The notes: generated by a model not told the origin, from the letters alone. 64,000 nucleotides of DNA from Oscillospiraceae bacterium (GCA_015063845.1 SVTJ01000003.1:62001-126000); one strand, 5' to 3'. Counted from the first letter of the stretch, positions 8,297-16,659 are shown. Numbers and translations: made by a program.

Positions 8297-9121
8297 ATGA
8301 ATCCGATTTTGGTTGCGGCACTTGTTGTCGTTGGAATAGGCGCTGCGTGCGCCGTGATGCTTGTTGTAGCTTCTAAGTTTTTCTCGGTCGAGGAAAACGA
8401 GACGGCTCAAAAAATAAGAGAATGTCTGCCGGGTGCCAACTGCGGCGCTTGCGGATATGCGGGCTGCGACGGATATGCCAAGGCTCTTGCTGAGAAAGAG
8501 GGAATAAAGACAAATCTTTGTATCCCCGGTGGCGATGGTGTTTCAAAGCAGATATCCGATATTCTCGGCGTTGAGTACGAGGACGTCGTTGAGCAGGTCG
8601 CCGTTGTACATTGTAACGGTCACCGCAATACCGCAAAAATGAAAAACGATTACGCGGGAATACATACCTGTGAGGCAGCAAAGCTCTATTACGGTGGGCA
8701 GGGAAGCTGCGTATACGGATGTATAGGCTTTGGCGATTGCGTGGCAGCTTGCCCTCAAAACGCCATTTGTGTTGATAATGGAGTGGCAAGAGTTGATACG
8801 AGGTCTTGTATCGGCTGCGGAGTTTGTGTAAAAGCTTGTCCCAAAGGACTTATCAGCCTTATAGCGGATAGAGAGAGCGTGCTTGTGCTTTGTAACAACA
8901 CCGAAAAGGGAGCTGTCGTCAGAGCGCAGTGCGAAAGCGGCTGTATAGGCTGTAAGAAGTGTGAGAAGAATTGCGAGGCAGGGGCAATAAAGGTGGTCAA
9001 CAACCTTGCTGTTGTTGACTACGATAAATGCACAAGATGTAACAAGTGCGCAGAGAACTGTCCCGTGGGCTGCATACTTATCTCCGACTTCCAAGGTGTG
9101 CATAATTACAAGTATAACTAA
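8297..9121 (+). CDS. rnfB: Rnf complex subunit RnfB (ferredoxin-accepting)
   Basis: Peripheral iron-sulfur subunit that accepts electrons from reduced ferredoxin. The 274-residue protein has an N-terminal membrane helix (about 1-25), then the 4Fe-4S domain CLPGANCGACGYAGC (about residue 42-56). Four ferredoxin-type Cys motifs follow in the C-terminal half (CIGFGDCVAACP, CIGCGVCVKACP, CIGCKKCEKNC, CTRCNKCAENCP). The start at 8297 has RBS AAGGGGGTG; the frame is open back to 8252 but no RBS supports that. It is the last gene of the operon and is followed by a strong terminator. Confidence 0.95.
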   Translation: MNPILVAALVVVGIGAACAVMLVVASKFFSVEENETAQKIRECLPGANCGACGYAGCDGYAKALAEKEGIKTNLCIPGGDGVSKQISDILGVEYEDVVEQVAVVHCNGHRNTAKMKNDYAGIHTCEAAKLYYGGQGSCVYGCIGFGDCVAACPQNAICVDNGVARVDTRSCIGCGVCVKACPKGLISLIADRESVLVLCNNTEKGAVVRAQCESGCIGCKKCEKNCEAGAIKVVNNLAVVDYDKCTRCNKCAENCPVGCILISDFQGVHNYKYN

Positions 9122-9130
9122 AAGAGTAAA

Positions 9131-9165
9131 ATGCCATCGGTCAGTGCTGACCGATGGCATTTTTA
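9131..9165 (+). terminator. rnf operon terminator
   Basis: Perfect 14-bp inverted repeat ATGCCATCGGTCAG / CTGACCGATGGCAT followed by TTTTT, 10 bp after the rnfB stop. Confidence 0.92.
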
Positions 9166-9245
9166 GGTTGTTTTGTATATATAACAGACATAATTTGGTG
9201 AAAAAAAAGCAACACAAATAAAAATATTTTTTTTGAAAAATATGC

Positions 9246-9274
9246 TTGACAAATGTAATTTGATGTGTTATAAT
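9246..9274 (+). promoter_or_regulatory. consensus SigA promoter for the tRNA pair
   Basis: TTGACA (9246-9251), 17 bp, TATAAT (9269-9274), 32 bp before tRNA-Thr. Confidence 0.85.
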
Positions 9275-9306
9275 ATATACCGTTGCGTAAGGCGACGATG
9301 AAAATT

Positions 9307-9381
9307 GCTGGTGTGGCTCAATGGCAGAGCAGCTGATTTGTAATCAGCAGGTTGTTGGTTCGACTCCGATCACCAGCTCCA
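9307..9381 (+). tRNA. tRNA-Thr (anticodon TGT)
   Basis: 75-nt cloverleaf. The acceptor stem GCTGGTG pairs with CACCAGC, the anticodon loop TTTGTAA is held by CTGA/TCAG, the T loop reads GGTTCGACTCC, and the 3' CCA is encoded. Confidence 0.95.
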
Positions 9382-9384
9382 TAT

Positions 9385-9469
9385 GGGGGATTTCCCGAGC
9401 GGCCAAAGGGGGCAGACTGTAAATCTGTTGTCACTGACTTCGGTGGTCCGAATCCACCATCCCCCACCA
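9385..9469 (+). tRNA. tRNA-Tyr (anticodon GTA)
   Basis: 85-nt class II tRNA with a long variable arm. The acceptor stem GGGGGAT pairs with ATCCCCC, the anticodon loop CTGTAAA gives GTA, and CCA is encoded. It lies 3 nt after tRNA-Thr, so both come from one transcript. Confidence 0.95.
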
Positions 9470-9475
9470 AGCAAA

Positions 9476-9503
9476 GAAACCACTACAATGTAGTGGTTTT
9501 TTG
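9476..9503 (+). terminator. terminator of tRNA pair
   Basis: Stem AACCACTA / TAGTGGTT with loop CAATG, followed by a T run, just after tRNA-Tyr. Confidence 0.85.
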
Positions 9504-9633
9504 CTTTTATTTTTATAATGTATGATCAAGGTTCGTTCCCGCCTTTTAAAAAATTGCAAAACTCAACCGTTGGTATATTGCATTTTGCGAGATGTTGTGT
9601 TATTATAATATTGTAAAAAGGGGGTGTAAACCT

Positions 9634-10548
9634 ATGGAGTATATATTCAAATCGAAAGATATAACAAAAAGCTATAAGCATCGCAAGGCGCTGAATGGCG
9701 TTACTATGAATATCAAAAAAGGTGATATTTATGGTTTTGTCGGTGAGAACGGATCTGGTAAGACAACTATTATAAGAGTAATTACAGGACTTATTTTTCC
9801 GGATTCGGGCAGCTTTGAGCTGTTCGGTATCGCGAATACATCGCCGCAGATACTGACTGCAAGAAAAAAACTTGGCGCGATCGTTGAATCTCCGTCCATA
9901 TATCTCAATATGTCAGCCTACGAAAACCTGAAGATGCAGTCTGTCATCTTGGGCTCCTATGATGAAAACAAGATCAAGGAAGTACTGTCTTTAGTAGGTC
10001 TTTCCTATCTTGAAAACGACAAGAAAAAAGCAGGGGATTTTTCTCTCGGTATGCGTCAAAGGCTTGGCATCGCTATGGCGCTTTTGAACGATCCCGAGCT
10101 GCTTATACTTGACGAGCCTATGAACGGACTTGATCCTGCGGGTATCGTCGAGATACGCGAGCTTATCTTAAAGCTTAATAAGGAAAAGGGCATTACCTTC
10201 CTTATCTCCTCTCATATTTTGACGGAGCTCTCACTTGTAGCGACCAATTACGGTATTATATCAAAAGGTAAAATAATAAAGGAAGTTTCCGCTGAGCAGC
10301 TTAAAAACGAATGCAGGAATTATACTCACATTGAGGTGGACGACGTCGAGGCACTTGTATCTGTCCTTGAGAAGCAATATGACTTTGATACAGATGCAAA
10401 CGGAGCGAAGGTGTACGGGGACGTATCGCTGAATGATATGCTTTCGGGAATCATTGATGCGGGTATTGCCATAAAAGCCATCAACACCGTGAAATCAAGC
10501 ATTGAGGATTATTACTTGTCTGTGATAGGAGGTAATAAAAATGACTGA
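9634..10548 (+). CDS. ABC transporter ATP-binding protein (BcrA type)
   Basis: A 304-residue cytoplasmic ATPase of an ABC exporter. Walker A GENGSGKTT is at about residue 38, the signature FSLGMRQR at about 133, and Walker B LLILDEPMNGLDP at about 152, followed by an H-loop SSH. A C-terminal extension of about 80 residues resembles BcrA/lantibiotic-immunity-type ATPases. The start at 9634 has a strong GGGGGTG RBS. It overlaps the permease gene by 8 nt. The substrate is unknown; antimicrobial peptide or lantibiotic self-protection is the common role of this family. Confidence 0.9.
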   Translation: MEYIFKSKDITKSYKHRKALNGVTMNIKKGDIYGFVGENGSGKTTIIRVITGLIFPDSGSFELFGIANTSPQILTARKKLGAIVESPSIYLNMSAYENLKMQSVILGSYDENKIKEVLSLVGLSYLENDKKKAGDFSLGMRQRLGIAMALLNDPELLILDEPMNGLDPAGIVEIRELILKLNKEKGITFLISSHILTELSLVATNYGIISKGKIIKEVSAEQLKNECRNYTHIEVDDVEALVSVLEKQYDFDTDANGAKVYGDVSLNDMLSGIIDAGIAIKAINTVKSSIEDYYLSVIGGNKND

Positions 10549-11356
10549 TCTGATAAAAACCGACCTTAAGCGTATATTTAAAGATAAGCTGTTCTTGATC
10601 ACCTGTATCATTGCGGTAGCCCTTGCTATTTTTTCTCCGCTTTTGAACGTGCTTATCTATTCCGCGCTTGATGCGCTTGAATCCCTCGAATTGCTCGGAA
10701 TGATGCCAACGGCAAAATCCTTCTTCTTCCAGTCGTTTCTTCCTGGAAACAATATGGGCTTTATAATGCCTATTCTTGTCGCAATTATCCTTTGTAAGGA
10801 CTTCGGGCAGGGTACGGTAAGAAACAAGATCATTTGCGGACATTCAAGACGAGCTATATTCCTGTCAATGTTTATATCAAGCTCGGTCGTATCGTCAATT
10901 ATAATGCTGGGGCAGGGACTTATAACGCTTTTCTTCTCGCTAATATTCTTTGACTATTCGGCAGAAGCTTTTACGTTTTCGGAACTTGGCTATTTCTTGC
11001 TTTCCGTTCTTTTCGAACTATTGATCTACGTATTTATTTCCGCCATTATCTCATTCTTGTGCGTATCTATGAAAAACGCGGGCCTTGCTGTGGTTATGTA
11101 CGTAGCGATCAATTTCCTTTTTGCCATTGTCGGTTCTGTTACAATGATAGCTAGCACATTTGCACAGGCAGATACACTTGGATACAAGGTGCTGGAAATT
11201 CTTAACAACGCCAATGTTTTCACGTCTACGCTGATAGGTAGCGGAGTTACCTACTCGGCGAAGGATATTTTCTATATCCTTATGCCAAGCGTTGGTGGTA
11301 GCGTGCTTGCCGTATTGTTTGGAATACTGATATTTAACAAGAAGAATCTGAAATAA
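10541..11356 (+). CDS. ABC-2 type permease
   Basis: The 271-residue membrane partner of the preceding ATPase. It has about six hydrophobic segments, with a first helix near residues 18-38 and a long extracytoplasmic region after it that includes FFFQSFLPGNN. The layout is typical of BcrB/ABC-2 permeases. Translation is coupled by the 8-nt overlap with the ATPase gene. No two-component system or peptide gene is adjacent, so the substrate cannot be assigned. Confidence 0.85.
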   Translation: MTDLIKTDLKRIFKDKLFLITCIIAVALAIFSPLLNVLIYSALDALESLELLGMMPTAKSFFFQSFLPGNNMGFIMPILVAIILCKDFGQGTVRNKIICGHSRRAIFLSMFISSSVVSSIIMLGQGLITLFFSLIFFDYSAEAFTFSELGYFLLSVLFELLIYVFISAIISFLCVSMKNAGLAVVMYVAINFLFAIVGSVTMIASTFAQADTLGYKVLEILNNANVFTSTLIGSGVTYSAKDIFYILMPSVGGSVLAVLFGILIFNKKNLK

Positions 11357-11361
11357 ATTGA

Positions 11362-11395
11362 AGAACACAGGGAGAAGATCCCTGTGTTCTTTTTC
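11362..11395 (+). terminator. terminator of ABC exporter operon
   Basis: Perfect 11-bp stem GAACACAGGGA / TCCCTGTGTTC, loop GAAGA, then T-rich tail. Confidence 0.9.
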
Positions 11396-11424
11396 TCAAT
11401 AGAAACAAAAAATCGGCAAAACGC

Positions 11425-11453
11425 TTGACACGGCACGATTTATGGTGTATCAT
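11425..11453 (+). promoter_or_regulatory. SigA promoter for DUF1836 gene
   Basis: TTGACA (11425-11430), 17 bp, TATCAT (11448-11453), 36 bp before the ATG. Confidence 0.75.
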
Positions 11454-11488
11454 AGTATTGATTACTAAATTATATAAGGAGATATATT

Positions 11489-12148
11489 ATGACAGAGCAT
11501 GAGCTTAAGGCACTTGTTGCCGATGCAGTGAACGATGCGGAGCTGAGATCGGAGGATATCCCCGCTATTGATCTGTACGTTGACCAGATAATAAATCTTG
11601 TGTCAAGTAAGCTTGACGAGGGCTCTGAGAGATACCGTGATCGTCAGCTTACCAAAACTATGATAAATAACTATTCTAAGGATAGGATAATAATGCCCGT
11701 TAAGGGTAAGAAATACAACAAGGAGCAGATATTGCAGATGCTCTGCGTGTATTCACTCAAGAGTACGCTCTCGATAGGTGAGATAAAAAGATTGCTTTGG
11801 GGTATTTACGGAATAGAGGGCTTTAGTGACGAAGATCTTGTGAATCTTTATGACGGATATCAGAATATAAAGCAGGAGAGCAGAGAACACTCGAGCGAAT
11901 TGCTTGATAAGTTGATCGATGATAATTCTATTGACGTTACCGATGACAAGGATTACGCGCTTACTATCTTTGCGCTTGTTGCTTTCAGCGCACACCTTAA
12001 GAGTATGGCTCAGGCAATGATAGAGGCGAAGTATCCCGAGCCTGTTGAAGAGGAAGAAGAAAAGGAAAAAGAAAAGGTCAAGGAAAAGAAAGAAAAAAAG
12101 GAAAAACCAAAGAAAAAGAAAAAAGACGATGAAAAATCGGAGAACTAA
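11489..12148 (+). CDS. DUF1836 domain protein with charged tail
   Basis: A 219-residue cytoplasmic protein. Residues about 50-160 match DUF1836, a Firmicutes family of unknown function with a winged-helix/MerR-like look: LTKTMINNYSK then MLCVYSLKSTLSIGEIKRLL. The last 40 residues are almost only E and K (EEEEEKEKEKVKEKKEKK) and are likely disordered or coiled-coil. RBS AAGGAGA is 7 nt from the start. It is a single-gene unit with its own promoter and terminator. A DNA-binding role is inferred from the fold resemblance only. Confidence 0.75.
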   Translation: MTEHELKALVADAVNDAELRSEDIPAIDLYVDQIINLVSSKLDEGSERYRDRQLTKTMINNYSKDRIIMPVKGKKYNKEQILQMLCVYSLKSTLSIGEIKRLLWGIYGIEGFSDEDLVNLYDGYQNIKQESREHSSELLDKLIDDNSIDVTDDKDYALTIFALVAFSAHLKSMAQAMIEAKYPEPVEEEEEKEKEKVKEKKEKKEKPKKKKKDDEKSEN

Positions 12149-12177
12149 AAAAGAGGCTGTAATACAGCCTCTTTTTT
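12147..12177. terminator. terminator after DUF1836 gene, shared with spoIIR
   Basis: Stem AAAAAGAGGCTGT / ACAGCCTCTTTTT with loop AAT, between convergent genes. Confidence 0.9.
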
Positions 12178-12191
12178 GTCGTAGAGTACAA

Positions 12192-12794
12192 CTAAAAAGC
12201 CTCTTCGAGGGCTTCGAGTATTTTAAAGCGTGCCTCATATGCAGGCTCTTTGGTCTCTGTGATGACCTTGTACTGCTCGGGTGTCAGTCCAACTGCGATA
12301 AAAGCGTCCTCATTTGTTTGTGCCTTTGAAGCGGCATCAAGACAAAGTGGGGGGAAGAGCACGCACCACCAGTTTTCGCCCTTTGCCTCTCCTATAAGGA
12401 CTTGGAGTGAAAGATATTTTCCCGAAGGAAAGCAAAGCGAGCCATAGGTCTTGGTGGGGTAATCTTCCTCACAAAGTCGCACCTCGACCTCATATGAGTA
12501 TCCCAGTCTTTCCACCTCAGCTTTAGCGCATTTTTGTATTTCTTCAAGATTTGCAAGCGTACGCTCTTTTGCCTCTTCAAGATCTGCGCAATCTGCACTT
12601 ATAAGGTCACTTCTTGAAAGAATTGCGTCTCTTACGCAAAGCTTGAGCGCTTGATCTTCGTTGCTGTCGGAGTTTGCGATAACGTGCAAGCGCATAACGC
12701 TGTCGTATATCTTTTCCTCACCGTGAACGGGCATAAGTCCGATGATTGATATGATGAGGCAAACGGTAATAACAAACGTAAGTATTTTTTTCAT
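12192..12794 (-). CDS. spoIIR: stage II sporulation protein R
   Basis: A secreted forespore signal protein that triggers SpoIIGA cleavage of pro-SigE in the mother cell. The 200-residue protein has an N-terminal signal or anchor segment (about 1-24), then the family core beginning YDSVMRLHVIANSDSNEDQ, KLCVRDAIL and a C-terminal CVLFPPLC region. The start ATG at 12794 is preceded by AAGGAGC then T6. That SD sits in the 3' arm of a stem with a T tract, described separately. It lies downstream of, and on the same strand as, the hisS operon. Confidence 0.93.
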   Translation of the reverse strand: MKKILTFVITVCLIISIIGLMPVHGEEKIYDSVMRLHVIANSDSNEDQALKLCVRDAILSRSDLISADCADLEEAKERTLANLEEIQKCAKAEVERLGYSYEVEVRLCEEDYPTKTYGSLCFPSGKYLSLQVLIGEAKGENWWCVLFPPLCLDAASKAQTNEDAFIAVGLTPEQYKVITETKEPAYEARFKILEALEEAF

Positions 12795-12849
12795 AAAAAA
12801 GCTCCTTTTGTGTTGTGATATACTATCATTTCACCAAAAGGAGCGTTTT
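12795..12849 (-). terminator. terminator-like hairpin masking the spoIIR RBS
   Basis: On the minus strand GCTCCTTTTG (12844-12835), a 24-nt loop, CAAAAGGAGC (12810-12801), then TTTTTT and the spoIIR ATG. After one mismatch the A and T tracts extend the stem by four pairs. It can end hisS-operon transcripts and also pair away the spoIIR SD (AAGGAG). Confidence 0.8.
12827..12835 (-). promoter_or_regulatory. possible SigF -10 element for spoIIR
   Basis: GGTGAAATG on the minus strand fits the Bacillus subtilis SigF -10 consensus GGHRARHTD at every position. No matching -35 (GYWWA) is found at the right 15-16 bp spacing, so this is a partial match. A start from it would fall near 12819, inside the hairpin loop. 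Confidence 0.4.
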
Positions 12850-12858
12850 ATTCATTTT

Positions 12859-13197
12859 TTAGAAAATTTCCAACAATATCTCACGGTAGCTCATATTGCT
12901 GTTGAGTGTCCATTCGCCGAGGAGCAAAGAGATATCGTCGCCCTTTCCCTTGGAACGCAGATACATCAAAAAAACGAGATCGTTTTTTATTATCCCTTTT
13001 TCTTTGAGAATAAGGGAGAGCTGCTTGTCGTTTATGGGTGAGGAGACGGTAAGAATCTCCTTTTTGTCGGGCTTTACAAAAGCGTACATATCATTTGCGA
13101 CCGAAATGATGAGGCAGGCAAGAAAAACAGATACGAGAAAAAGAGGAATGATTATTCCAAGAGCGCGTCGCGCGCCTATATTCGTTTGTTCTGCCAT
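12859..13197 (-). CDS. short MltG/YceG N-terminal-like membrane protein
   Basis: A 112-residue protein with one membrane helix (about residues 12-35) and an outside domain of about 75 residues. The pattern ILTVSSPINDKQLSLILKEK, GIIKNDLVFLMYLRSKG then GEWTLNSNMSYREIL is like the LysM-like N-terminal part of endolytic transglycosylase MltG. The catalytic YceG domain is absent, so it is not a lytic enzyme; it may bind glycan. Start at 13197 has RBS GGAGG. It is the last gene of the hisS operon and begins 14 bp after the CPBP gene. Confidence is moderate because the match is by pattern. Confidence 0.6.
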   Translation of the reverse strand: MAEQTNIGARRALGIIIPLFLVSVFLACLIISVANDMYAFVKPDKKEILTVSSPINDKQLSLILKEKGIIKNDLVFLMYLRSKGKGDDISLLLGEWTLNSNMSYREILLEIF

Positions 13198-13211
13198 ATG
13201 CTTTCCTCCGT

Positions 13212-14174
13212 TTATAACCAAGCAATAATAAGTGCGATTATGTAAACGACAAGGCAAGCGATAGCCGACGGAGCTTTAATGACTTCAAGGTAAGAAGCGC
13301 GTATTTTTTCGGGCTTTGTGATAACAGGCTGGCGGTAATCCGCAGAATATCCGCGATAGAGATACTTTTTGTATAGTCTTGACGCCTGAGCGCAGAAAAC
13401 TATTGCGGATATAAAGAATAGGAGTGCTACCAAAAATACGAAAAATCCAGAACTGCTCAGTCTGTAAAGCGCGTTCATATACGGCTGACCAAAAATACCG
13501 AAAAGATTGTAGAAAAAATGTACTATCATCGCCCCGAAAAGCGAGCGAGTGGAATAAAGTGTGAGAGCGAGTATTGCACCTGCGAACAGATATACGGGGA
13601 GGTTTATAATGTTGAAATGTAAGAGACCGAAGAAAAGCGAGCTGAATATCACCGCTCTTATGACACCGCCTTTTTCGTATTCATAGCAAACGATGCCTCG
13701 ATATACGAACTCCTCGCAAACAGCGGGAAGCACGGCGTATGCTAAGATGAGATATAGCTTTGAGGTGACAGTTCCGTTATCCTTTGAGATAAAGGTATCG
13801 TACAGAGAAAAGTTCGAAGAAAGGCTGTCAAGACCGTCAAAGAGAACGCTCAGCAACAATCCGCCCGTTATCATAAGCACGGCGGCAGATAACATAAGCG
13901 GAATAGAGGAGAGGGACGGCAGCTTCAAGCGCAGATGTGATATGTAGCTCTCTCCGCTGAAACGACACCATATAGCGGCAGGGAGCAGAAATATCATCAT
14001 TTGCAATATGACTACGCTGAAATACTCATTCTCTCTGTTTATAAGAGTGAGGTCAATTATCTTGGAAAGGAGCAATAGAATATACGTTGCGAGCACGACC
14101 ACAGTCGGCTGAAGCACAATGGTTTTGCCTTTGTTGCTCGGCTTTTTTTGCTGCTTAGCGGCTTTGCTTTTCAT
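13212..14174 (-). CDS. CPBP family intramembrane metalloprotease
   Basis: A 320-residue polytopic membrane protein of the CAAX/Abi (CPBP) protease family. The catalytic motifs are present: CEEFVYRGI (EExxxR type, about residue 180), FGLLHFN (FxxxH, about 208) and HFFYNLFG (about 256). The N-terminus (about 1-18) is Lys-rich and cytoplasmic. Substrates are not known; relatives serve in protein modification, bacteriocin immunity or sporulation. The start ATG at 14174 overlaps the previous gene by 20 nt, with AAAGGAG upstream. Confidence 0.85.
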   Translation of the reverse strand: MKSKAAKQQKKPSNKGKTIVLQPTVVVLATYILLLLSKIIDLTLINRENEYFSVVILQMMIFLLPAAIWCRFSGESYISHLRLKLPSLSSIPLMLSAAVLMITGGLLLSVLFDGLDSLSSNFSLYDTFISKDNGTVTSKLYLILAYAVLPAVCEEFVYRGIVCYEYEKGGVIRAVIFSSLFFGLLHFNIINLPVYLFAGAILALTLYSTRSLFGAMIVHFFYNLFGIFGQPYMNALYRLSSSGFFVFLVALLFFISAIVFCAQASRLYKKYLYRGYSADYRQPVITKPEKIRASYLEVIKAPSAIACLVVYIIALIIAWL

Positions 14175-14745
14175 TGGTCCGCATAACTCCTTTCTCGGTA
14201 ATAATAGTATCCACACAAAAGTCTGTTTTATTCGAGGGAAGCGTGTAGCAAGTGCACACGCTGTACGCAACGCCAATGCTGCGTACCTTTGCTACGGCGA
14301 GAAAACGGTCATAATAGCCTTTTCCGTAGCCAATACGCGAGCCACGCATATCAAATGCCAGCGCGGGAACGAGACATATACAATCGCAAGGGAACTCAAT
14401 ACGCTCCGCATCGTCCTGCGGCTCGGGAATTCCGTAAGCACCCTCGTGTAGCTCATCAAGGCTGCGTACGTAGCGAAAATCAAGCTCACAGCTTTGCGTC
14501 AGTGATATAGGGAATGCCACGCGAACCCCACTTTTCAAAAGATACTCTGCAAACGGCAGTACGTTTGGTTCTCCCTTTACGGGATAAAACAGCAAAACTG
14601 TATCCGCCGTGACCTGCTTTTTTAGCTGTTCGAATATCTCTTTGTCAAGCTCAGCTCTTTGCGTGTCGGACAAGCTGGCGCGTATTTGTCTGAAGTGCTT
14701 ACGCGCTTCGGACTTATCCGAAAACTCAGTTCGCGATAACTGCAT
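14155..14745 (-). CDS. 5-formyltetrahydrofolate cyclo-ligase
   Basis: ATP-dependent conversion of 5-formyl-THF to 5,10-methenyl-THF in the cytoplasm. The 196-residue length is usual. It has the N-terminal KSEARKHFRQIR basic segment, the substrate-binding PVKGEPNVLPF loop (about residue 57), and the C-terminal signature AFDMRGSRIGYGKGYYDRFL (about 125-145). It overlaps the DJ-1 gene by 20 nt and the CPBP gene by 20 nt. Folate salvage connects it in theme with folT-folC about 28 kb away. Confidence 0.93.
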   Translation of the reverse strand: MQLSRTEFSDKSEARKHFRQIRASLSDTQRAELDKEIFEQLKKQVTADTVLLFYPVKGEPNVLPFAEYLLKSGVRVAFPISLTQSCELDFRYVRSLDELHEGAYGIPEPQDDAERIEFPCDCICLVPALAFDMRGSRIGYGKGYYDRFLAVAKVRSIGVAYSVCTCYTLPSNKTDFCVDTIITEKGVMRTNEKQSR

Positions 14746-15265
14746 TTTTTAAGTTGTCGGCATATTCCTTGCCGCGGTAAAGCTCAACTATCTTAAGCCC
14801 CATCTCAAGTGCCGCGCCCATACCCTTTGCCGTGAGCACCTTGCCATCAAGCACTACTTTAAGCTCGGGCACGGTAGCGCCTATAAGTCTATCTTCAAAT
14901 CCCGGGTAGCAGACAGCCTGCTTGCCAACTAAAAGCCCCATATCTCCAAGTATCGACGGAGCGGCGCAGATAGCGGCAATATAGCAGCCCTTGTCAACGG
15001 CAAGACGAACGGTATCCGTTACCGTTTTGCTTGCTGCAAGATTGAGCGTTCCCGGCATACCGCCCGGAAGAAACACCATGTCCATATCGTCAGCGCAAAG
15101 CTCTTTGTCGGCGATATCGGCAAGCACGGTAATTCCGTGCGCTCCCGTGACGGACTTTCCACCAACGCCAATAGTAGTTACCTCAATAGACGCGCGGCGC
15201 ATAAGATCGAGAGGGCAGAGAGCTTCTATTTCCTCAAACCCCTCGGCTAAAAACATATATATCAT
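14726..15265 (-). CDS. DJ-1/PfpI family protein
   Basis: A 179-residue single-domain flavodoxin-like protein of the DJ-1/ThiJ/YajL type. The acidic residue is in AEGFEEIEA (about 7-15), the nucleophile-elbow cysteine in AAICAAPSIL (about 100), and a GCYPGFEDR-like CYPGFEDRL block is present. Roles in the family include deglycase or chaperone activity; the exact role is open. The start at 15265 has RBS CGGAGA, while longer in-frame starts lie in hisS. It begins 19 bp after hisS. Confidence 0.88.
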   Translation of the reverse strand: MIYMFLAEGFEEIEALCPLDLMRRASIEVTTIGVGGKSVTGAHGITVLADIADKELCADDMDMVFLPGGMPGTLNLAASKTVTDTVRLAVDKGCYIAAICAAPSILGDMGLLVGKQAVCYPGFEDRLIGATVPELKVVLDGKVLTAKGMGAALEMGLKIVELYRGKEYADNLKNAVIAN

Positions 15266-15284
15266 AGTTTTCTCCGTACAGTAG

Positions 15285-16586
15285 TTATTTTGCGAAGTAT
15301 TCGCCAAGAGCGTCAAGTGAGACCTCGCACTCCTCACGAGCTTCAAGGTCTTTTATCTTGACAACGCCTCTCTCAAGCTCGCTCGAGCCCATAATGGCGA
15401 TGTGGCTGTAATGTCCCTTAACGGCGTAGTCGATCTGCTTGCCGAACTTCTTTGCGCCCATAAAGAGAGCGGAAGTCACGCCAAGGCTCTGGAGCTTGTC
15501 CGTGAGCTTCATATACTCGGTGTAGGGAACGTCATCAAAGCGGGTAACGAGCACCTTTCTCTCGACCTTGTAAAGGTCAGGAATGAGGTCGTGTGTTACG
15601 AGGAAGTTTTCAAGCGTAACGTCACCCATTCCGTAGCCAACGCCCGATACCTTTGCGTTCTTTACGAAAAGACCGACAAGATTGTCGTATCTTCCACCAC
15701 CGAACATAGCGCGGTTGTTCTCGGGAGCATTGTCAAATACCTCGAAAACAGTTCCCGTATAGTAGTCAAGACCACGAATTATGCCAAAGTCAAACACACA
15801 GTACTTGTCAAGCTCCAATGTGCGGAGCGCACGGAAGAGATCGAGCAGCTCGCCCGAGCCCACGCTGTCTGGGCAAAGAGCGGTTGCCTCATCAACGCTC
15901 ATCGTGTAGAGCGCGTCAATCTTTGCTATCTTGTCTGCATCAAGACCGAGCTCGGTCATATCCTTTTCATAGCTCTCGCGGCTTACCTTGTTCTTGCGGT
16001 CAACTACCTTTGAAACAAGTCTTGCGCCCTCTGCATCCTTGCCTGTGATAGCGGCGATAACGTCGTTGAAGAAGCGGCGGTTGTTGATGCGGACGGTAAA
16101 CATGCTTTCGTCAGCACCGAATGCCTTCATTATGCGGATAGCGCTGACGATGACCTCAAGGTCTGCCTCGTAGGTGTCGCAGCCGAAAACGTCGACGTTG
16201 AGCTGCCAGAACTCACGAAGTCTGCCGCGCTGAGTTGCCTCATAGCGGTACATATTGGGGATAGAAAACCAGCGGAGAGGGAAGGAAAGCTCGTTTATCT
16301 TGCCCGCTACCATACGCGCGACGGTAGGTGTCATCTCTGGGCGTATTGCGAGAGAGCGGTCTGCTCTGTCAAGAAAATTGTAGGTCTGCTTGGTAGCTAT
16401 CTCCTCACCGCTCTTTGCAGCATAGAGCTCAAGAGACTCGAGCATAGGACCATTGTATTCTTCAAATGCCGCGACCTCGAGAGCCTCGCGTATCTTTCCG
16501 AAGAACCAGTTACGAACTCTCATGTCGTCGGGATAAAAATCTCTTGTTCCCTTATAGGGCTTGGTTGATAAAAGCTGTGCGCACAT
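15285..16586 (-). CDS. hisS: histidine--tRNA ligase
   Basis: Class II aminoacyl-tRNA synthetase that charges tRNA-His. The 433-residue protein has motif 2 in the LRWFSIPNMYRYEATQRGRL region (about residue 100), the HisA-type peptide GLDYYTGTVFEVF (about 265) and motif 3 with GGGRYDNLVG (about 288). The C-terminal anticodon domain is present. The start at 16586 has RBS AAAGGA. It leads a minus-strand operon of five genes behind a full-consensus promoter. Confidence 0.96.
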   Translation of the reverse strand: MCAQLLSTKPYKGTRDFYPDDMRVRNWFFGKIREALEVAAFEEYNGPMLESLELYAAKSGEEIATKQTYNFLDRADRSLAIRPEMTPTVARMVAGKINELSFPLRWFSIPNMYRYEATQRGRLREFWQLNVDVFGCDTYEADLEVIVSAIRIMKAFGADESMFTVRINNRRFFNDVIAAITGKDAEGARLVSKVVDRKNKVSRESYEKDMTELGLDADKIAKIDALYTMSVDEATALCPDSVGSGELLDLFRALRTLELDKYCVFDFGIIRGLDYYTGTVFEVFDNAPENNRAMFGGGRYDNLVGLFVKNAKVSGVGYGMGDVTLENFLVTHDLIPDLYKVERKVLVTRFDDVPYTEYMKLTDKLQSLGVTSALFMGAKKFGKQIDYAVKGHYSHIAIMGSSELERGVVKIKDLEAREECEVSLDALGEYFAK

Positions 16587-16630
16587 ATATGATATCCTTT
16601 CAAAAAAGAAAAATATAAACAATTATATCA

Positions 16631-16659
16631 ATTATAGCACAAATAAGCAGCTTTGTCAA
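16631..16659 (-). promoter_or_regulatory. consensus SigA promoter of hisS operon
   Basis: Minus strand TTGACA (16659-16654), 17 bp, TATAAT (16636-16631). Confidence 0.85.

Noticed and set aside
9578-9609. Promoter for the ABC exporter pair
   Set aside because: TATAAT is present at 9604-9609, but TTGCAT gives a 20-bp spacer and TTGCGA a 13-bp spacer, so no convincing -35 could be assigned.
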